Assembly (NCBI RefSeq): GCF_963678635.1
Contig: NC_087067.1
Span: 33,084,401-33,144,400 of the forward strand
Reading direction: 5' to 3'
DNA: 60,000 nt
From: Symsagittifera roscoffensis
Lineage: Eukaryota; Xenacoelomorpha; Acoela; Convolutidae
The notes under the pieces were generated by a model. The model saw only the letters and a program-made list of their open reading frames with translations. It did not search any database and was not told where the DNA came from. The position numbers and the translations under genes were made by a program. Positions 1-11,096 of this stretch are shown here, piece by piece; within the stretch, counting starts at the first letter, position 1; each line of letters starts with the position of its first letter.

Positions 1-1341
1 CCTCCTGAGTTGTTTTGGCTGCATGGCTGGATTAGATAATTCAATTTATAGCTGGTCAAAATGGCCTTATGCTTTGAGCTTAATACATACAATTTTGTTT
101 CTTGTAACGCTATAATGTAGTCATGATGTAATTTCCCCCCATGTTTTGGCTTTTTCAGGTCAACCAGGATGCCTAGAAGTTTGAGGTGATTACCTAGACC
201 TCTACAGTTTAAGGTATAAAAGCACGTCATGACTAGATTATAAATCTGTTGGAAATATTTTTGCATGCGAATTTGAATAGTTAAAGATAGCCGGTTTCAT
301 AATGTTATTCGGGGTTCTATGAGTAAAGACCTGATGGGGTTTTAATATCACCACCACCAAAATCATCGTATCTCCCCGTTGCCTATCATGCTTTCTAGCT
401 AGGGCAGTAAGGACTGAAAAGTCCTTACTGTGGGGATTGATGCAAATAGAGCAGTATATACTGCCAGATTCTGACTTTGTCAAAGCCGAATCTTTTCGGA
501 TTTGGTAAAATCTCTAAAAATTCCAGTTTTCGGTTGAGAAAAAGTTCAAAATTTCTAACTTACACTGTTTGCATGTTTGGAATGAATTATACAGTTTAAA
601 ATTGATCAAGATGGCGTTTTGTTTTAAGCTTAATACATACAGTTTTGATTCTGGAAATGCTATAACGTAGTCATGTCGTACTTTTCTTTCAAAATTTGGC
701 TCGCTGAGGTCAATATAGATGCAATTCATACTGATGTGGTCCTTATAACCTCTAGGACGTTCTGAAAACAGGCACGTCTTGACTAAGTTATAAGTTTTTC
801 CTATGCAAATCGCATGCAAAGTTACTAATTTCGTCTTAGCTGTTATTACGATGTAAGTCAAGGTTAAATGTACCAGTAAGTGATGTCTTGCATTACCCAT
901 CCCCAAGAAAACTTTCTCGTCTCTCCGGTGTCCAGTCAAACAATTGACTAGACCACCAAGGTCTGAAAAGGCTTTGCTGAGGAGATTGACACACCTCCCG
1001 CAGCAAACGTTGCATGATGCAAAAATTTTAAAGGTCAAAGCATTTTGACTTTCAAAAAATGTGTTAAAATTCCAATTAAGGGTAAAAAATGTAGACAATA
1101 GTACTGAACTATGCAAACTACCTGTCTGGAGTTTAAAGCTCAGACCTCTATTAACGAAAAAGACTGTTTTTTTTAGAGGTTAGAGCGTCTAGTTTTTTAA
1201 ATTTTAGACCTAAAATGTAGTGTTTATGCGACGTTTTCCCACGTTCTGGCTTTCTTATTGGAACAAGGATGCCTAGAGGTTTCAGCTTCTCAGTGAAACC
1301 GCTGCTCTTTAGAAATTTAAAGCACAACATTATGAAAAAGT

Positions 1342-2349
1342 TTATGTATAAGAAGTTTTTAGACTCGATACCTGTTGTTCTCTTTTTTGCAGTTTTGATG
1401 GAGTCTGCTTCTCCGCGTCTGGGCTGCTGTGTCGTCTCTGTGATTTCTGGCGGCTTAACGCCCCACTCCTTCTGAGGCTACTGCGCGCCTTCATCACATG
1501 CCAGTCCTCCTCATCCATTCGGCCCTCAGAGGCCGGAGTCCCATCAGCAGAATTGCTTGTGGCCAAATCAGATGTCGTCTGGTTGACCTCTGGTGGTTGT
1601 TGTCTCCTGATCCGACACCAGGCATCATCATGACCAATATAAGGCTTTTTCTCTTCCTTGCATAGACTGCAGGAATGAATTGACGGGACATGCGCGTTGA
1701 AGGGTAGATCGAGCCATTTGAATGGCCGAGTTTTGACAGCGTTGAACGACCACTGCCTCAGGTCAGTTTCAGCGCTCTCATTGGGGATTCTGATAATGGC
1801 CGAAGCTTTACCGTTGAAGAAGCTCCCCTGCCCACACTTCTTGCGTTGACGCGTAACTTCTCCCTCCACATGAACTGTTGGGGGGAGCTGCAGGGCTTCG
1901 AGGACTGCCTCATCGTCACAAAGCCCGGGCACCTGGTTCATGCGTAGCATGGCCGTCTTTGGAAACCCGGTTGGATCGTATCTCCTGAAGTGGTCACCCG
2001 TTGGGAAGATAGTTTTGTCAAGGAGCTGCAGTCCTTCTGTCTTCATGATGGTCAGGTCGTCCTCCGCCTCAGTTGGCGCGATAACGATTAAAGAATGTAA
2101 TCTTTTTTCTTTGACAGAAGAGAAAGCTTTGGAGATGATAATTTGATCTCGATGATGGGGTTTAAAGGAGGACAAGATGTCAACAATGGTTTTTTTTGAG
2201 GCAGCTTCGAAACTAGCATTAGACTTGAAATGTTCTTTTGTAAAGGGAGGAATCATGGTCATTTTTAAGAATGAAGTGACTTTAATATGAGGTCTTGCAA
2301 TGCCCTCAGCAAGAACTTCAGAGAAAGAAGGCGACTGGCTATCAGCCAT
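1342..2349 (-). CDS. LINE ORF1 protein (RRM-like, CCHC knuckle), block 1
   Basis: This is an intact 335-aa frame. I use the ATG at 2347-2349 (MADSQSP...) because the in-frame extension upstream has only a TTG. From about residue 133 to 200 there is an RRM-like alternation around AMLRMNQVPGL and KASAIIRIPN. A CX2CX9HX4C zinc knuckle follows (about C227, C230, H240, C245, in SCSLCKEEKKPYIGHDDAWC). The C-terminus is rich in Ser, Arg, Lys and Gln. ORF1 proteins of L1/Tx1-type LINEs bind element RNA, and RRM plus CCHC is a known architecture for them. Its stop lies about 15 bp from the most distal endonuclease-like module. The protein is identical to block 2, which points to a very recent duplication or an assembly duplicate. 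Confidence 0.75.
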   Translation of the reverse strand: MADSQSPSFSEVLAEGIARPHIKVTSFLKMTMIPPFTKEHFKSNASFEAASKKTIVDILSSFKPHHRDQIIISKAFSSVKEKRLHSLIVIAPTEAEDDLTIMKTEGLQLLDKTIFPTGDHFRRYDPTGFPKTAMLRMNQVPGLCDDEAVLEALQLPPTVHVEGEVTRQRKKCGQGSFFNGKASAIIRIPNESAETDLRQWSFNAVKTRPFKWLDLPFNAHVPSIHSCSLCKEEKKPYIGHDDAWCRIRRQQPPEVNQTTSDLATSNSADGTPASEGRMDEEDWHVMKARSSLRRSGALSRQKSQRRHSSPDAEKQTPSKLQKREQQVSSLKTSYT

Positions 2350-2448
2350 GTCCAAAAGTAAGTAATGCGTGGAAAACAATGAAAATTTATCTTCAGTTTA
2401 ATCTCGGTAACAAAAGAAAAGGTAATTTTGATATAATCATGAGCTAAA

Positions 2449-2609
2449 TTATCACAACAATTAGGCTAAAAGCATCTATCAGTATCCTGGCTGGTATTGC
2501 ACCATATGCCACTAACGTTGAGTGAGCGGCTATCATGCCATAGATGGTCATCTAAGACACCTTGTACACGCTCCGTAGGTTTTGACCAGCCGATATGGCC
2601 ATAAAACTC
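2449..2609 (-). promoter_or_regulatory. captured SL exon start and SL upstream region beside LINE 5' end (block 1)
   Basis: The first 19 nt of the putative SL exon (2449-2467) and about 140 bp of its upstream sequence abut the LINE 5' terminus in sense orientation. Both the AATACCAGCCAGGATACTG-like proximal block (here with a GCACC variant) and the GACCATCTATGGCATGATAG distal block are present. Equivalent segments occur at 4335-4495 and 6220-6381. Confidence 0.5.
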
Positions 2610-3227
2610 TGACCAGCCGATATGGTCCTTATAACCTCTAGGACGTTCTGAAAACAGGCACGTCTTGACTAAGTTATAAGTTTTTCCTATGCAAATCGCA
2701 TGCAAAGTTACTAATTTCGTCTTAGCCGTTATTACGATGTAAGTCAAGGTTAAATGTACCAGTAAGTGATGTCTTGCATTACCCATCCCCAAGAAAACTT
2801 TCTCGTCTCTCCGGTGTCCAGTCAAACAATTGACTAGACCACCAAGGTCTGAAAAGGCTTTGCTGAGGAGATTGACACACCTCCCGCAGCAAACGTTGCA
2901 TGATGCAAAAATTTTAAAGGTCAAAGCATTTTGACTTTCAAAAAATGTGTTAAAATTCCAATTAAGGGTAAAAAATGTAGACAATAGTACTGAACTATGC
3001 AAACTACCTGTCTGGAGTTTAAAGCTCAGACCTCTATTAACGAAAAAGACTGTTTTTTTTAGAGGTTAGAGCGTCTAGTTTTTTAAATTTTAGACCTAAA
3101 ATGTAGTGTTTATGCGACGTTTTCCCACGTTCTGGCTTTCTTATTGGAACAAGGATGCCTAGAGGTTTCAGCTTCTCAGTGAAACCGCTGCTCTTTAGAA
3201 ATTTAAAGCACAACATTATGAAAAAGT

Positions 3228-4235
3228 TTATGTATAAGAAGTTTTTAGACTCGATACCTGTTGTTCTCTTTTTTGCAGTTTTGATGGAGTCTGCTTCTCC
3301 GCGTCTGGGCTGCTGTGTCGTCTCTGTGATTTCTGGCGGCTTAACGCCCCACTCCTTCTGAGGCTACTGCGCGCCTTCATCACATGCCAGTCCTCCTCAT
3401 CCATTCGGCCCTCAGAGGCCGGAGTCCCATCAGCAGAATTGCTTGTGGCCAAATCAGATGTCGTCTGGTTGACCTCTGGTGGTTGTTGTCTCCTGATCCG
3501 ACACCAGGCATCATCATGACCAATATAAGGCTTTTTCTCTTCCTTGCATAGACTGCAGGAATGAATTGACGGGACATGCGCGTTGAAGGGTAGATCGAGC
3601 CATTTGAATGGCCGAGTTTTGACAGCGTTGAACGACCACTGCCTCAGGTCAGTTTCAGCGCTCTCATTGGGGATTCTGATAATGGCCGAAGCTTTACCGT
3701 TGAAGAAGCTCCCCTGCCCACACTTCTTGCGTTGACGCGTAACTTCTCCCTCCACATGAACTGTTGGGGGGAGCTGCAGGGCTTCGAGGACTGCCTCATC
3801 GTCACAAAGCCCGGGCACCTGGTTCATGCGTAGCATGGCCGTCTTTGGAAACCCGGTTGGATCGTATCTCCTGAAGTGGTCACCCGTTGGGAAGATAGTT
3901 TTGTCAAGGAGCTGCAGTCCTTCTGTCTTCATGATGGTCAGGTCGTCCTCCGCCTCAGTTGGCGCGATAACGATTAAAGAATGTAATCTTTTTTCTTTGA
4001 CAGAAGAGAAAGCTTTGGAGATGATAATTTGATCTCGATGATGGGGTTTAAAGGAGGACAAGATGTCAACAATGGTTTTTTTTGAGGCAGCTTCGAAACT
4101 AGCATTAGACTTGAAATGTTCTTTTGTAAAGGGAGGAATCATGGTCATTTTTAAGAATGAAGTGACTTTAATATGAGGTCTTGCAATGCCCTCAGCAAGA
4201 ACTTCAGAGAAAGAAGGCGACTGGCTATCAGCCAT
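3228..4235 (-). CDS. LINE ORF1 protein, block 2 (identical to block 1)
   Basis: This intact 335-aa frame starts at ATG 4233-4235 and encodes the same protein as 1342-2349. Upstream on its sense strand are the element's 5' end (4334), the 19-bp target copy (4335-4353) and SL upstream sequence, so this block could in principle be driven by a captured SL promoter. There is no downstream ORF2, because the block ends at the tandem junction near 2623. Confidence 0.75.
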   Translation of the reverse strand: MADSQSPSFSEVLAEGIARPHIKVTSFLKMTMIPPFTKEHFKSNASFEAASKKTIVDILSSFKPHHRDQIIISKAFSSVKEKRLHSLIVIAPTEAEDDLTIMKTEGLQLLDKTIFPTGDHFRRYDPTGFPKTAMLRMNQVPGLCDDEAVLEALQLPPTVHVEGEVTRQRKKCGQGSFFNGKASAIIRIPNESAETDLRQWSFNAVKTRPFKWLDLPFNAHVPSIHSCSLCKEEKKPYIGHDDAWCRIRRQQPPEVNQTTSDLATSNSADGTPASEGRMDEEDWHVMKARSSLRRSGALSRQKSQRRHSSPDAEKQTPSKLQKREQQVSSLKTSYT

Positions 4236-5137
4236 GTCCAAAAGTAAGTAATGCGTGGAAAACAATGAAAATTTATCTTCAGTTTAATCTCGGTAACAAA
4301 AGAAAAGGTAATTTTGATATAATCATGAGCTAAATTATCACAACAATTAGGCTAAAAGCATCTATCAGTATCCTGGCTGGTATTGCACCATATGCCACTA
4401 ACGTTGAGTGAGCGGCTATCATGCCATAGATGGTCATCTAAGACACCTTGTACACGCTCCGTAGGTTTTGACCAGCCGATATGGCCATAAAACTCTGACC
4501 AGCCGATATGGTCCTTATAACCTCTAGGACGTTCTGAAAACAGGCACGTCTTGACTAAGTTATAAGTTTTTCCTATGCAAATCGCATGCAAAGTTACTAA
4601 TTTCGTCTTAGCCGTTATTACGATGTAAGTCAAGGTTAAATGTACCAGTAAGTGATGTCTTGCATTACCCATCCCCAAGAAAACTTTCTCGTCTCTCCGC
4701 TGTCCAGTCAAACAATTGACTAGACCACCAAGGTCTGAAAAGGCTTTGCTGAGGAGATTGACACACCTCCCGCAGCAAACGTTGCATGATTCAAAAATTT
4801 TAAAGGTCAAAGCATTTTGACTTTCAAAAAATTTGTTAAAATTCCAATTAAGGGTAAAAAATGTAGACAATAGTACTGAACTATGCAAACTGCCTGTCTG
4901 GATTTTAAAGCTCAGACCTCTATTAACGAAAAAGACTGTTTTTTTTAGAGGTTAGAGCGTCTAGTTTTTTAAATTTTAGACCTAAAATGTAGTGTTTATG
5001 CGACGTTTTCCCACGTTCTGGCTTTCTTATTGGAACAAGGATGCCTAGAGGTTTCAGCTTCTCAGTGAAACCGCTGCTCTTTAGAAATTTAAAGCAAAAC
5101 ATTATGAAAAAGTTTATGTATGAGAAGTTTTTAGACT

Positions 5138-6120
5138 CTATACCTGTTGTTCTCTTTTTTGCAGTTTTGATGGAGTCTGCTTCTCCGCGTCTGGGCTGCT
5201 GTGTCGTCTCTGTGATTTCTGGCGGCTGAACGCCCCACTCCTTCTGAGGCTACTGCGCGCCTTCATCACATGCCAGTCCTCCTCATCCATTCGGCCCTCA
5301 GAGGCCGGAGTCCCATCAGCAGAATTGCTTGTGGCCAAATCAGATGTCGTTTGGTTGACCTCTTGTGGTTGTTGTCTCCTGATCCGACACCAGGCATCAT
5401 CATGACCAATATAAGGCTTTTTCTCTTCCTTGCATAGACTGCAGGAATGAATTGACGGGACATGCGCGTTGAAGGGTAGATCGAGCCATTTGAATGGCCG
5501 AGTTTTGACAGCGTTGAACGACCACTGCCTCAGGTCAGTTTCAGCGCTCTCATTGGGGATTCTGATAATGGCCGAAGCTTTACCGTTGAAGAAGCTCCCC
5601 TGTCCACACTTCTCGCGTTGACGCGTAACTTCTCCCTCCACATGAACTGTTGGGGGGAGCTGCAGGGCTTCGAGGACTGCCTCATCGTCACAAAGCCCGG
5701 GCACCTGGTTCATGCGTAGCATGGCGGTCTTTGGAAACCCGGTTGGATCGTATCTCCAGAAGTGGTCACCCGTTGGGAAGATAGTTTTGTCAAGGAGCTG
5801 CAGTCCTTCTGTCTTCATGATGGTCAGGTCGTCCTCCGCCTCAGTTGGCGCGATAACGATTAAAGAATGTAATCTTTTTTCTTTGACAGAAGAGAAAGCT
5901 TTGGAGATGGCAATTTGATCTCGATGATGGGGTTTAAAGGAGGACAAGATGTCAACAATGGTTTTTTTGAGGCAGCTTCGAAACTAGCATTAGACTTGAA
6001 ATGTTCTTTTGTAAAGGGAGGAATGATGGTCATTTTTAAGAATGAAGTGACTTTAATACGAGGTCTTGCAATGCCCTCAGCAAGAACTTCAGAGAAAGAA
6101 GGCGACTGGCTATCAGCCAT
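5138..6120 (-). pseudogene. LINE ORF1, block 3, frameshifted
   Basis: The frame is split in two (5138-5947 and up to 6120) by a one-base change in a T homopolymer near 5960: seven T here against eight in blocks 1 and 2. The CCHC knuckle and RRM-like region lie in the downstream part and are otherwise conserved. Several substitutions (for example RQREKCGQG for RQRKKCGQG) resemble LINE 1 and LINE 2 rather than blocks 1 and 2, so block 3 is closer to the family consensus. Confidence 0.75.
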
Positions 6121-6888
6121 GTCCAAAAGTAAGTAATGCGTGGAAAACAATGAAAATTTATCTTCAGTTTAATCTCGGTAACAAAAGAAAAGGTAATTTT
6201 GATATAATCACGAGCCAAATTATCACAACAATTAGGCTAAAAGCATCTATCAGTATCCTGGCTGGTATTCCACCATATGCCACTAACGTTGAGTGAGCGG
6301 CTATCATGCCATAGATGGTCATCTAAGACACCTTGTACACGCTCCGTAGGTTTTGACCAGCCGATATGGCCATAAAACTCATTGGGCCAAAAAAATTCTG
6401 AAAATTGTCAATTTTTCAAATTTTGTTTGATATGCATAAATTATAACGTGAGCGTGCAAAATTTTACATGGTATAAGAGCATATTTCTACTCTCGCGCGA
6501 GTGCGAGTGTTTTAAAAGTAATGTACATAGTTATATGCTAGTCAGGATATAAATGGAAGCGGAATTACTCAAATGCCTAAGGCAGAACCGCAGATTCTAA
6601 CTTTGTCCACATCGTTAAGCCCATGTCGTATGTAACGGCATAAACGCAGATGGTTATAATGTAGTCTACTGTACTCTTACGATAGATTTACTAGCCAGCA
6701 GGGGAGTTTTGTTAGGGCGAAGTGTCATTATGGCTACCTCTTTTCAATTTTCCCCCTTGACCTTTCATAAGTTGGTCCGGGAGCAACCCAGCTCTCAACC
6801 CAGTCGGATAAATATAAATTTTTATGATGCGAGCTGTTTTTTCATTGTTGTGTTCAAGGCTTATACCAAAATTGGGAAAGGGTTAGTT

Positions 6889-7075
6889 ATCGCTTCTCGG
6901 CCTTTTGGCTAAGATCATGTGTAGTATCTGTTCTTGTCAGCTTAATATCTGGCATGCTGGGCAGAGCCTGGCACCAATATTAAACTGATTTTTACTTCCC
7001 GAGTTAACACCGAAGCTTGCTTCAGTTGACTCACGGATTGTCCCGGTGTTACACTACCATAGGGAGCAGTCCACC
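6889..7075 (+). ncRNA. U2: U2 spliceosomal snRNA, copy 1
   Basis: The gene starts with ATCGCTTCTCGGCCTTTTGG, the near-invariant U2 5' end (stem I). GTGTAGTATCTGTTC follows and contains GUAGUA, which pairs with the intron branch site. Next come stem II with a GGGCAGAGCC hairpin, the Sm site in ATTAAACTGATTTTTAC, stem III (GAGTTAAC/GTTGACTC around GAAGCTTGCTTC), and the terminal stem-loop with a TTACACT loop where U2A'/U2B'' would bind. At 187 nt it matches metazoan U2 size. The 3' end is set by homology to the human terminal ...CACC and is approximate. This copy has CCGGTGTT and CATAGGG changes in the last stem. LINE 1 follows 603 bp downstream. Confidence 0.95.
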
Positions 7076-7585
7076 TGAAAATTCTGAACCTGCAAATTAC
7101 CTTAGTAGAGTGAAGATGTCAGTATGAAGAGTCTAATTGAGCATGGTGAATTGCGCGAACGGCCATAACTTGCCCAAAAAACTTAAGACTTCCAAATTTT
7201 TCTATTTCTATCGTAAGACCATTGTCAATTCTTGGGGGACTGAAAAAATGAACCGATTTTGTCGAACCAGTTCAAAGTTATGAGTTCTTGAAAGCTCGGT
7301 GATGCCAAAAAGTTAAGCCTAATCGAGCGTGGTGCAAAAAACGAAAATTTCAAAATTTTTGTTCTTTTCTGTCTAAATTTTATTTTTTCAATATCGTATC
7401 ACAATTTTGGACTCAGAACAATTCCAACGAGCCCAAAACGACTTCTTTAGCTTCAGTGTTCGTGGAGTAACCATCTGTTGAAATTTTGGGGGGAGCTGAA
7501 ATTCGGCCATTTTGGAAGAAAATCGACCTAAAAGCTAACTTTTAATTTAGTGCAATTTTTTTCTTGCATTTTTCATAAAATGGGG

Positions 7586-7678
7586 TGCTCTGTGCTGTCG
7601 CAGAGTGCATTCAAAGAAAAAAAATCAAATAGATTTGAATACTTACCTATTTAATAAGTTTATCACAACAATTAGGCT
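7586..7678 (-). pseudogene. SL-like RNA gene, 3' part downstream of LINE 1
   Basis: The 93-nt block looks complete only because its first 19 nt are the target-site duplication; LINE 1 separates it from its upstream region. The splice-site context AG|GTAAGTAT is intact. The U-rich tract is an unusually long T8 (GATTTTTTTTC). The 3' hairpin has a C:C mismatch (CTCTGC against GCACAG). Confidence 0.55.
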
Positions 7679-7812
7679 TTCAAATAATTTATTAACGATT
7701 GTAATTACAAATTACAAAAAAGAAAAGCAATTAGTTACACATATTTAGTTACAGTTAGCAGAAAAAAAATACGACATCAAATGTAATATAATACACCATG
7801 AAGATAATCATT

Positions 7813-10800
7813 TTATGGAATGGAAGCAAGTTTTTTGAGATATTCAGATGTATCTTGACACCATGATGATATCAGCTTAGCTACAATGTATTTCATGCCT
7901 ATTACATTTTCTTCAACAAGCAGATCTTTTATTGAATTGAAATTAAGTTTTTCTTTAAAAGTAGAGCAGTTTTCACAAGCGAAAAACAAATGTTGCATGG
8001 TTTCGAACTCTCTTTCACAAAAGTAACAAAGGGGGTGGTCCACCAAATTTTTAGTCCATTTCCTGGGCTTATCCAGATAACTGTTTAAGAAAAATAAGTA
8101 GAGAATGTTTTCATCTAGAGGGGTGAACTTTTTATGTTTCCATATTTTGGTTAGGAATTGAAAAATCAAAGATTTGTCTGATAGATTAAGATCCGGGTAG
8201 AAATTCGCAATTTTTCTAGCTATAACCTTCGTTTTATAATTTGGAAGCATCAACTCTGCATGAAGACTAGATATGTTCATCTTCATAGGATCAATTTTTT
8301 TCCATTTTGAACTAGCTGAAAACTATCTCGAGCAAACTCGAGATTGAAAATGTTTTTTTTTAATTAAGAAATTTTTGAAGGATCTGAAAATCTTAGATTT
8401 TTTGAAGTAGATCACTTCTTTGTTGCTACCCAAGGTATTAAGTAGGGATACCATGTCGAAAATTTTTGCAGCCGCAATATAAAAATTTAAATTTTTGAAG
8501 CCTCTACCTCCATTATTGAATGTAAGGTATAAGAGCTGCTTGTTGATTGAATGTTTTCCTCCAAACCATACACTGTTCATCAATTTCATTTCTAACCTAT
8601 CAATGAAAGTTTTTGTCAACTCCAAGTGCCTCATCACATATACGAGTCTTGATGTCCCAAAAGTCTCAATATTCAGGCTTCGCGCCCGGATAGTCATACA
8701 TTTTAAGCTGAATTTAGCTGAATTATTAATCGTATCTTCCAATATCTTGGTTTTAATTTTCAATGAATCATTCAAGCTTAAGCGTATGCCTAATAATTTA
8801 AGGGCTGATACTTTCTTCAACTGTTTAGGCACGAAACCTAAACTCAGAACTTTGGTTTTATCTACATTTATAGCAAGTTTTGATACCAAATTGAACTTAT
8901 TGATTTCATCAAGTAAATTTCCGATACAAGCGCGCTTAATGAAAACACTAATATCATCGGCGTAGGCCACAATTTTAAGTGCTTGGTTGGATTTGATAGA
9001 ATTATTATAGCGTATGGCTTGGAGTAAAGGTTCCATTCCTAAAATGAACAAAAGCGCCGAAAGAGGGCATCCTTGTTTAATCTCATTGTCGACTCTAATT
9101 GATCGTGATAGGTAGCCACCTATTTCTATCATCGCTTTGGTATCAGTATATATGATGGATATCAAAGAAGTTATGATTTCTGGACAGCCTATGGCTGTTA
9201 AAACGTTCAAAATGTAATCACGGTCCATACGGTCAAAAGCCTTACTGAAATCGATGGCTACCACACAATTAGATTTTCCGAGTTTTTCTTGAGCTAATCT
9301 AGCCTTAATTATGGCTGTATGAATACTGCGCTTTGGCAAATAAGCAAGTTGATGTTTGCGTATTAGATTATTTAAAGGGTCTCTTAAACGAGATGCCAGA
9401 ACATGGGAAAGAATTTTGAGATCAGTGTTAAGGAGGCTTATTGGTCGGAATTCGTCCACATTTAAACTGTTTTCAATTTTTGGGATGAGTTTTATTATTG
9501 AAATGAGAAATGACCTAGGTGCCGCTTTATTGTAGCACATCGAGTTAAATAATTCAGCAAGCAACGGAGCGAAAAAATTTGAGTGGTTTTTATACAAGTC
9601 TGAAGTAAGACCATCAGATCCAGGTGCGCTATTTTTATTTAATTTATTTATAGCTTGCTTCACTTCCTCTTCACCTATTGGCGAATTGTTAAACGTTTTG
9701 GTAATTTTCTTTATTCGTTTTGAATTCCGCAGCTTAAAAACATTCAAAAACTCCTCCCTGGGTGCGTAGTTGGCGTCAGCAACCGTTTTTTTAAAGTAAA
9801 TATTGGAGTAAAAGCTCGAGAATTTGTTATAAAATTTCATCAATGTCATTGGAAATTTCACCACTTTTCAGCTTTATTTGCTTAATACTTTTTATTAACT
9901 TTGAAGTAACTTAGCAGTGATTTAAGCGCACCCGAATCACCATGGTTGAGGTCCAAATAAAATCCACGAATGGACTTAAATTTGGTCCTCAAGTCCATCT
10001 CATCTCGGAGAGAAGAGTAAGGACAAATGGCCTGTCTAGAGGTCAACTGGGGCTGTCTGGTTGTCTCTGAAATGATGGAATGTATATCTGCAGGCGTACC
10101 ACTTTGTATGTAGGGGGCGATATCTTTATTCAATTGTCTATGGCCATTAATGCATAAAAAACGCAACCAGTCACGAAGTCTGGCTTTAAATTTGTCGTAT
10201 GTCCCTGATAATGGCAGTTTCAGAGACTCATCAGACAGCCCCTGGAGTGTTTCTACCAGTTCTGAAGGCTTATTGTGCTCTCTAACTACGTTATAATTCA
10301 ATTTCCAGTAACTTTGGCCATTTAGATGCATAAAATCTTGAAAATTTGAAAAACATGCATGTAATGCATTATGGTCGCTATAATTTGTGTATAATGTAGT
10401 CAAGGTCGTTATTTCGTCAATTTTATTGCTAAAAATGTAGTCTAGACGCGATTCGGATTTTGATTTTTGGTCAAAATGGGTGGGATACACTTTGTTCCAG
10501 ACCTTGAAAAGGTCAAAGCATCCAATTGATTCGAAAATGTTGCAAATTATGTGATATCTTTGGACCCGCCGGTCACTACGATGTAATGCAAGATTGCATA
10601 ATCCAGAACTTGATCAGCAGTTAAAGTCACCCCCAACCAAAATCTATGTATCTCTCCGTAGCTCGGCTAATTTGTTAGCTAGGCCAGTAAGGACTGAATA
10701 GTCCTTGCTGAGGGGATTGATATATATAGAGCAGTAAATGCTGCCAGATTCTGACTCTTTCAGAGCCAAAGCCATGTGGCTTTGGTAAAAATTCTGAATT

Positions 10801-11096
10801 TTCCTTTTATTGGGAAATAATAAAAATAAACCTTCTGAGGTATTTTGGCTGAATGGCTGGATTAGATAATTCAAATTATAGCTGGTCAAAATGGCCTTAT
10901 GCTTTGATCTTAATACATACAATTTTGTTTCTTGTAACGCTATAACGTAGTCATGATGTAATTTCCCCCCATGTTTTGGCTTATTCAGGTCAACCAGGAT
11001 GCCTAGAAGTTTGAGGTGGTTACCTAGACCTCTACAGTTTAATGTATAAAAGCACGTCATGACTAGATTATATGTCTGTTGGAAATAATTTTGCAT
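7813..11096 (-). pseudogene. LINE 1 ORF2 (APE endonuclease, reverse transcriptase, CCHC), disrupted
   Basis: The start is ATG 11094-11096. APE endonuclease motifs are readable in order: LNCRG, ALQETK (catalytic Glu near 10930), GGDFN (about 10622-10639), SRLDYIF and SDHNAL (about 10361-10383). The RT domain follows with AIDFSKAFD (near 9232-9258), QGCPLS and YADD (8953-8964), then an LLGI thumb start. A zinc-binding C-terminus has CX2CX8HX4C (CYFCEREFETMQHLFFACEN). The enzyme would nick target DNA and prime reverse transcription. The frame is broken near 10644, near 9870 (one extra T in a homopolymer relative to LINE 2) and near 8320, so this copy cannot make full-length protein as sequenced. 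The extra copies of its N-terminus are at 11097-12193. Confidence 0.88.

Larger units (their letters stand above)
1..6219 (-). mobile_element. 5' part of an SL-site LINE (element 0), rearranged into three tandem blocks
   Basis: This non-LTR retrotransposon copy lies on the minus strand and extends beyond the left edge. Base 1 corresponds to about 10831 of LINE 1, inside the endonuclease part of ORF2, so the reverse transcriptase region is outside the window. The right end (6219) is the element's 5' terminus and abuts TTATCACAACAATTAGGCT (6220-6238), the same target sequence that flanks LINE 1 and LINE 2. Blocks 737-2622, 2623-4508 and 4509-6381 repeat the ORF1 region, the 5' terminus and about 150 bp of host U2-type spacer. 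The partial endonuclease reading frame at 514-1116 is interrupted by a TAG where LINE 1 and LINE 2 have CAG. Confidence 0.85.
737..6381. repeat. 1886-bp tandem triplication of LINE 5' region plus flanking spacer
   Basis: Blocks start at 737, 2623 and 4509. Each runs from inside the second endonuclease-like module, through ORF1 and the element's 5' end, into host spacer up to ATAAAACTC. At both internal junctions (2583-2625 and 4469-4511) a 16-nt host motif, GACCAGCCGATATGG with its preceding T, occurs twice 27 bp apart before the LINE sequence resumes at TGGTCCTTATAACC. Blocks 1 and 2 encode identical ORF1 proteins, while block 3 differs by scattered substitutions and a frameshift. Block 3 continues into a normal U2-type spacer, so it is probably the original copy. 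Confidence 0.9.

Noticed and set aside
514-1116. A separate 200-codon gene of unknown function
   Set aside because: It aligns with modules B and C of LINE 1 and LINE 2 and is part of the retrotransposon.
1940-2146. + strand ORFs of 60-70 codons inside the LINE ORF1 region
   Set aside because: They are antisense shadows of ORF1.
6709-6912. Recurring ~67-codon + strand ORF before and into each U2 gene
   Set aside because: It ends inside U2, recurs only because the unit is repeated, and shows no protein family features.
7130-7600. Possible protein gene in the spacer after U2
   Set aside because: There are frequent stops in all frames, and the content is AT-rich subrepeat sequence shared with the 5S spacer.
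7740-7812. A poly(A) tail of LINE 1
   Set aside because: The T/A-rich stretches near 7720-7790 lie inside the 3' region, and the element end itself (7679) is not a homopolymer.
7813-11096. Classification of the LINE as R2/NeSL/CRE type because of its SL target
   Set aside because: Those carry a C-terminal restriction-like endonuclease. Here clear N-terminal APE motifs (QETK, GGDFN, SDHNAL) and L1/Tx1-type RT motifs are seen.
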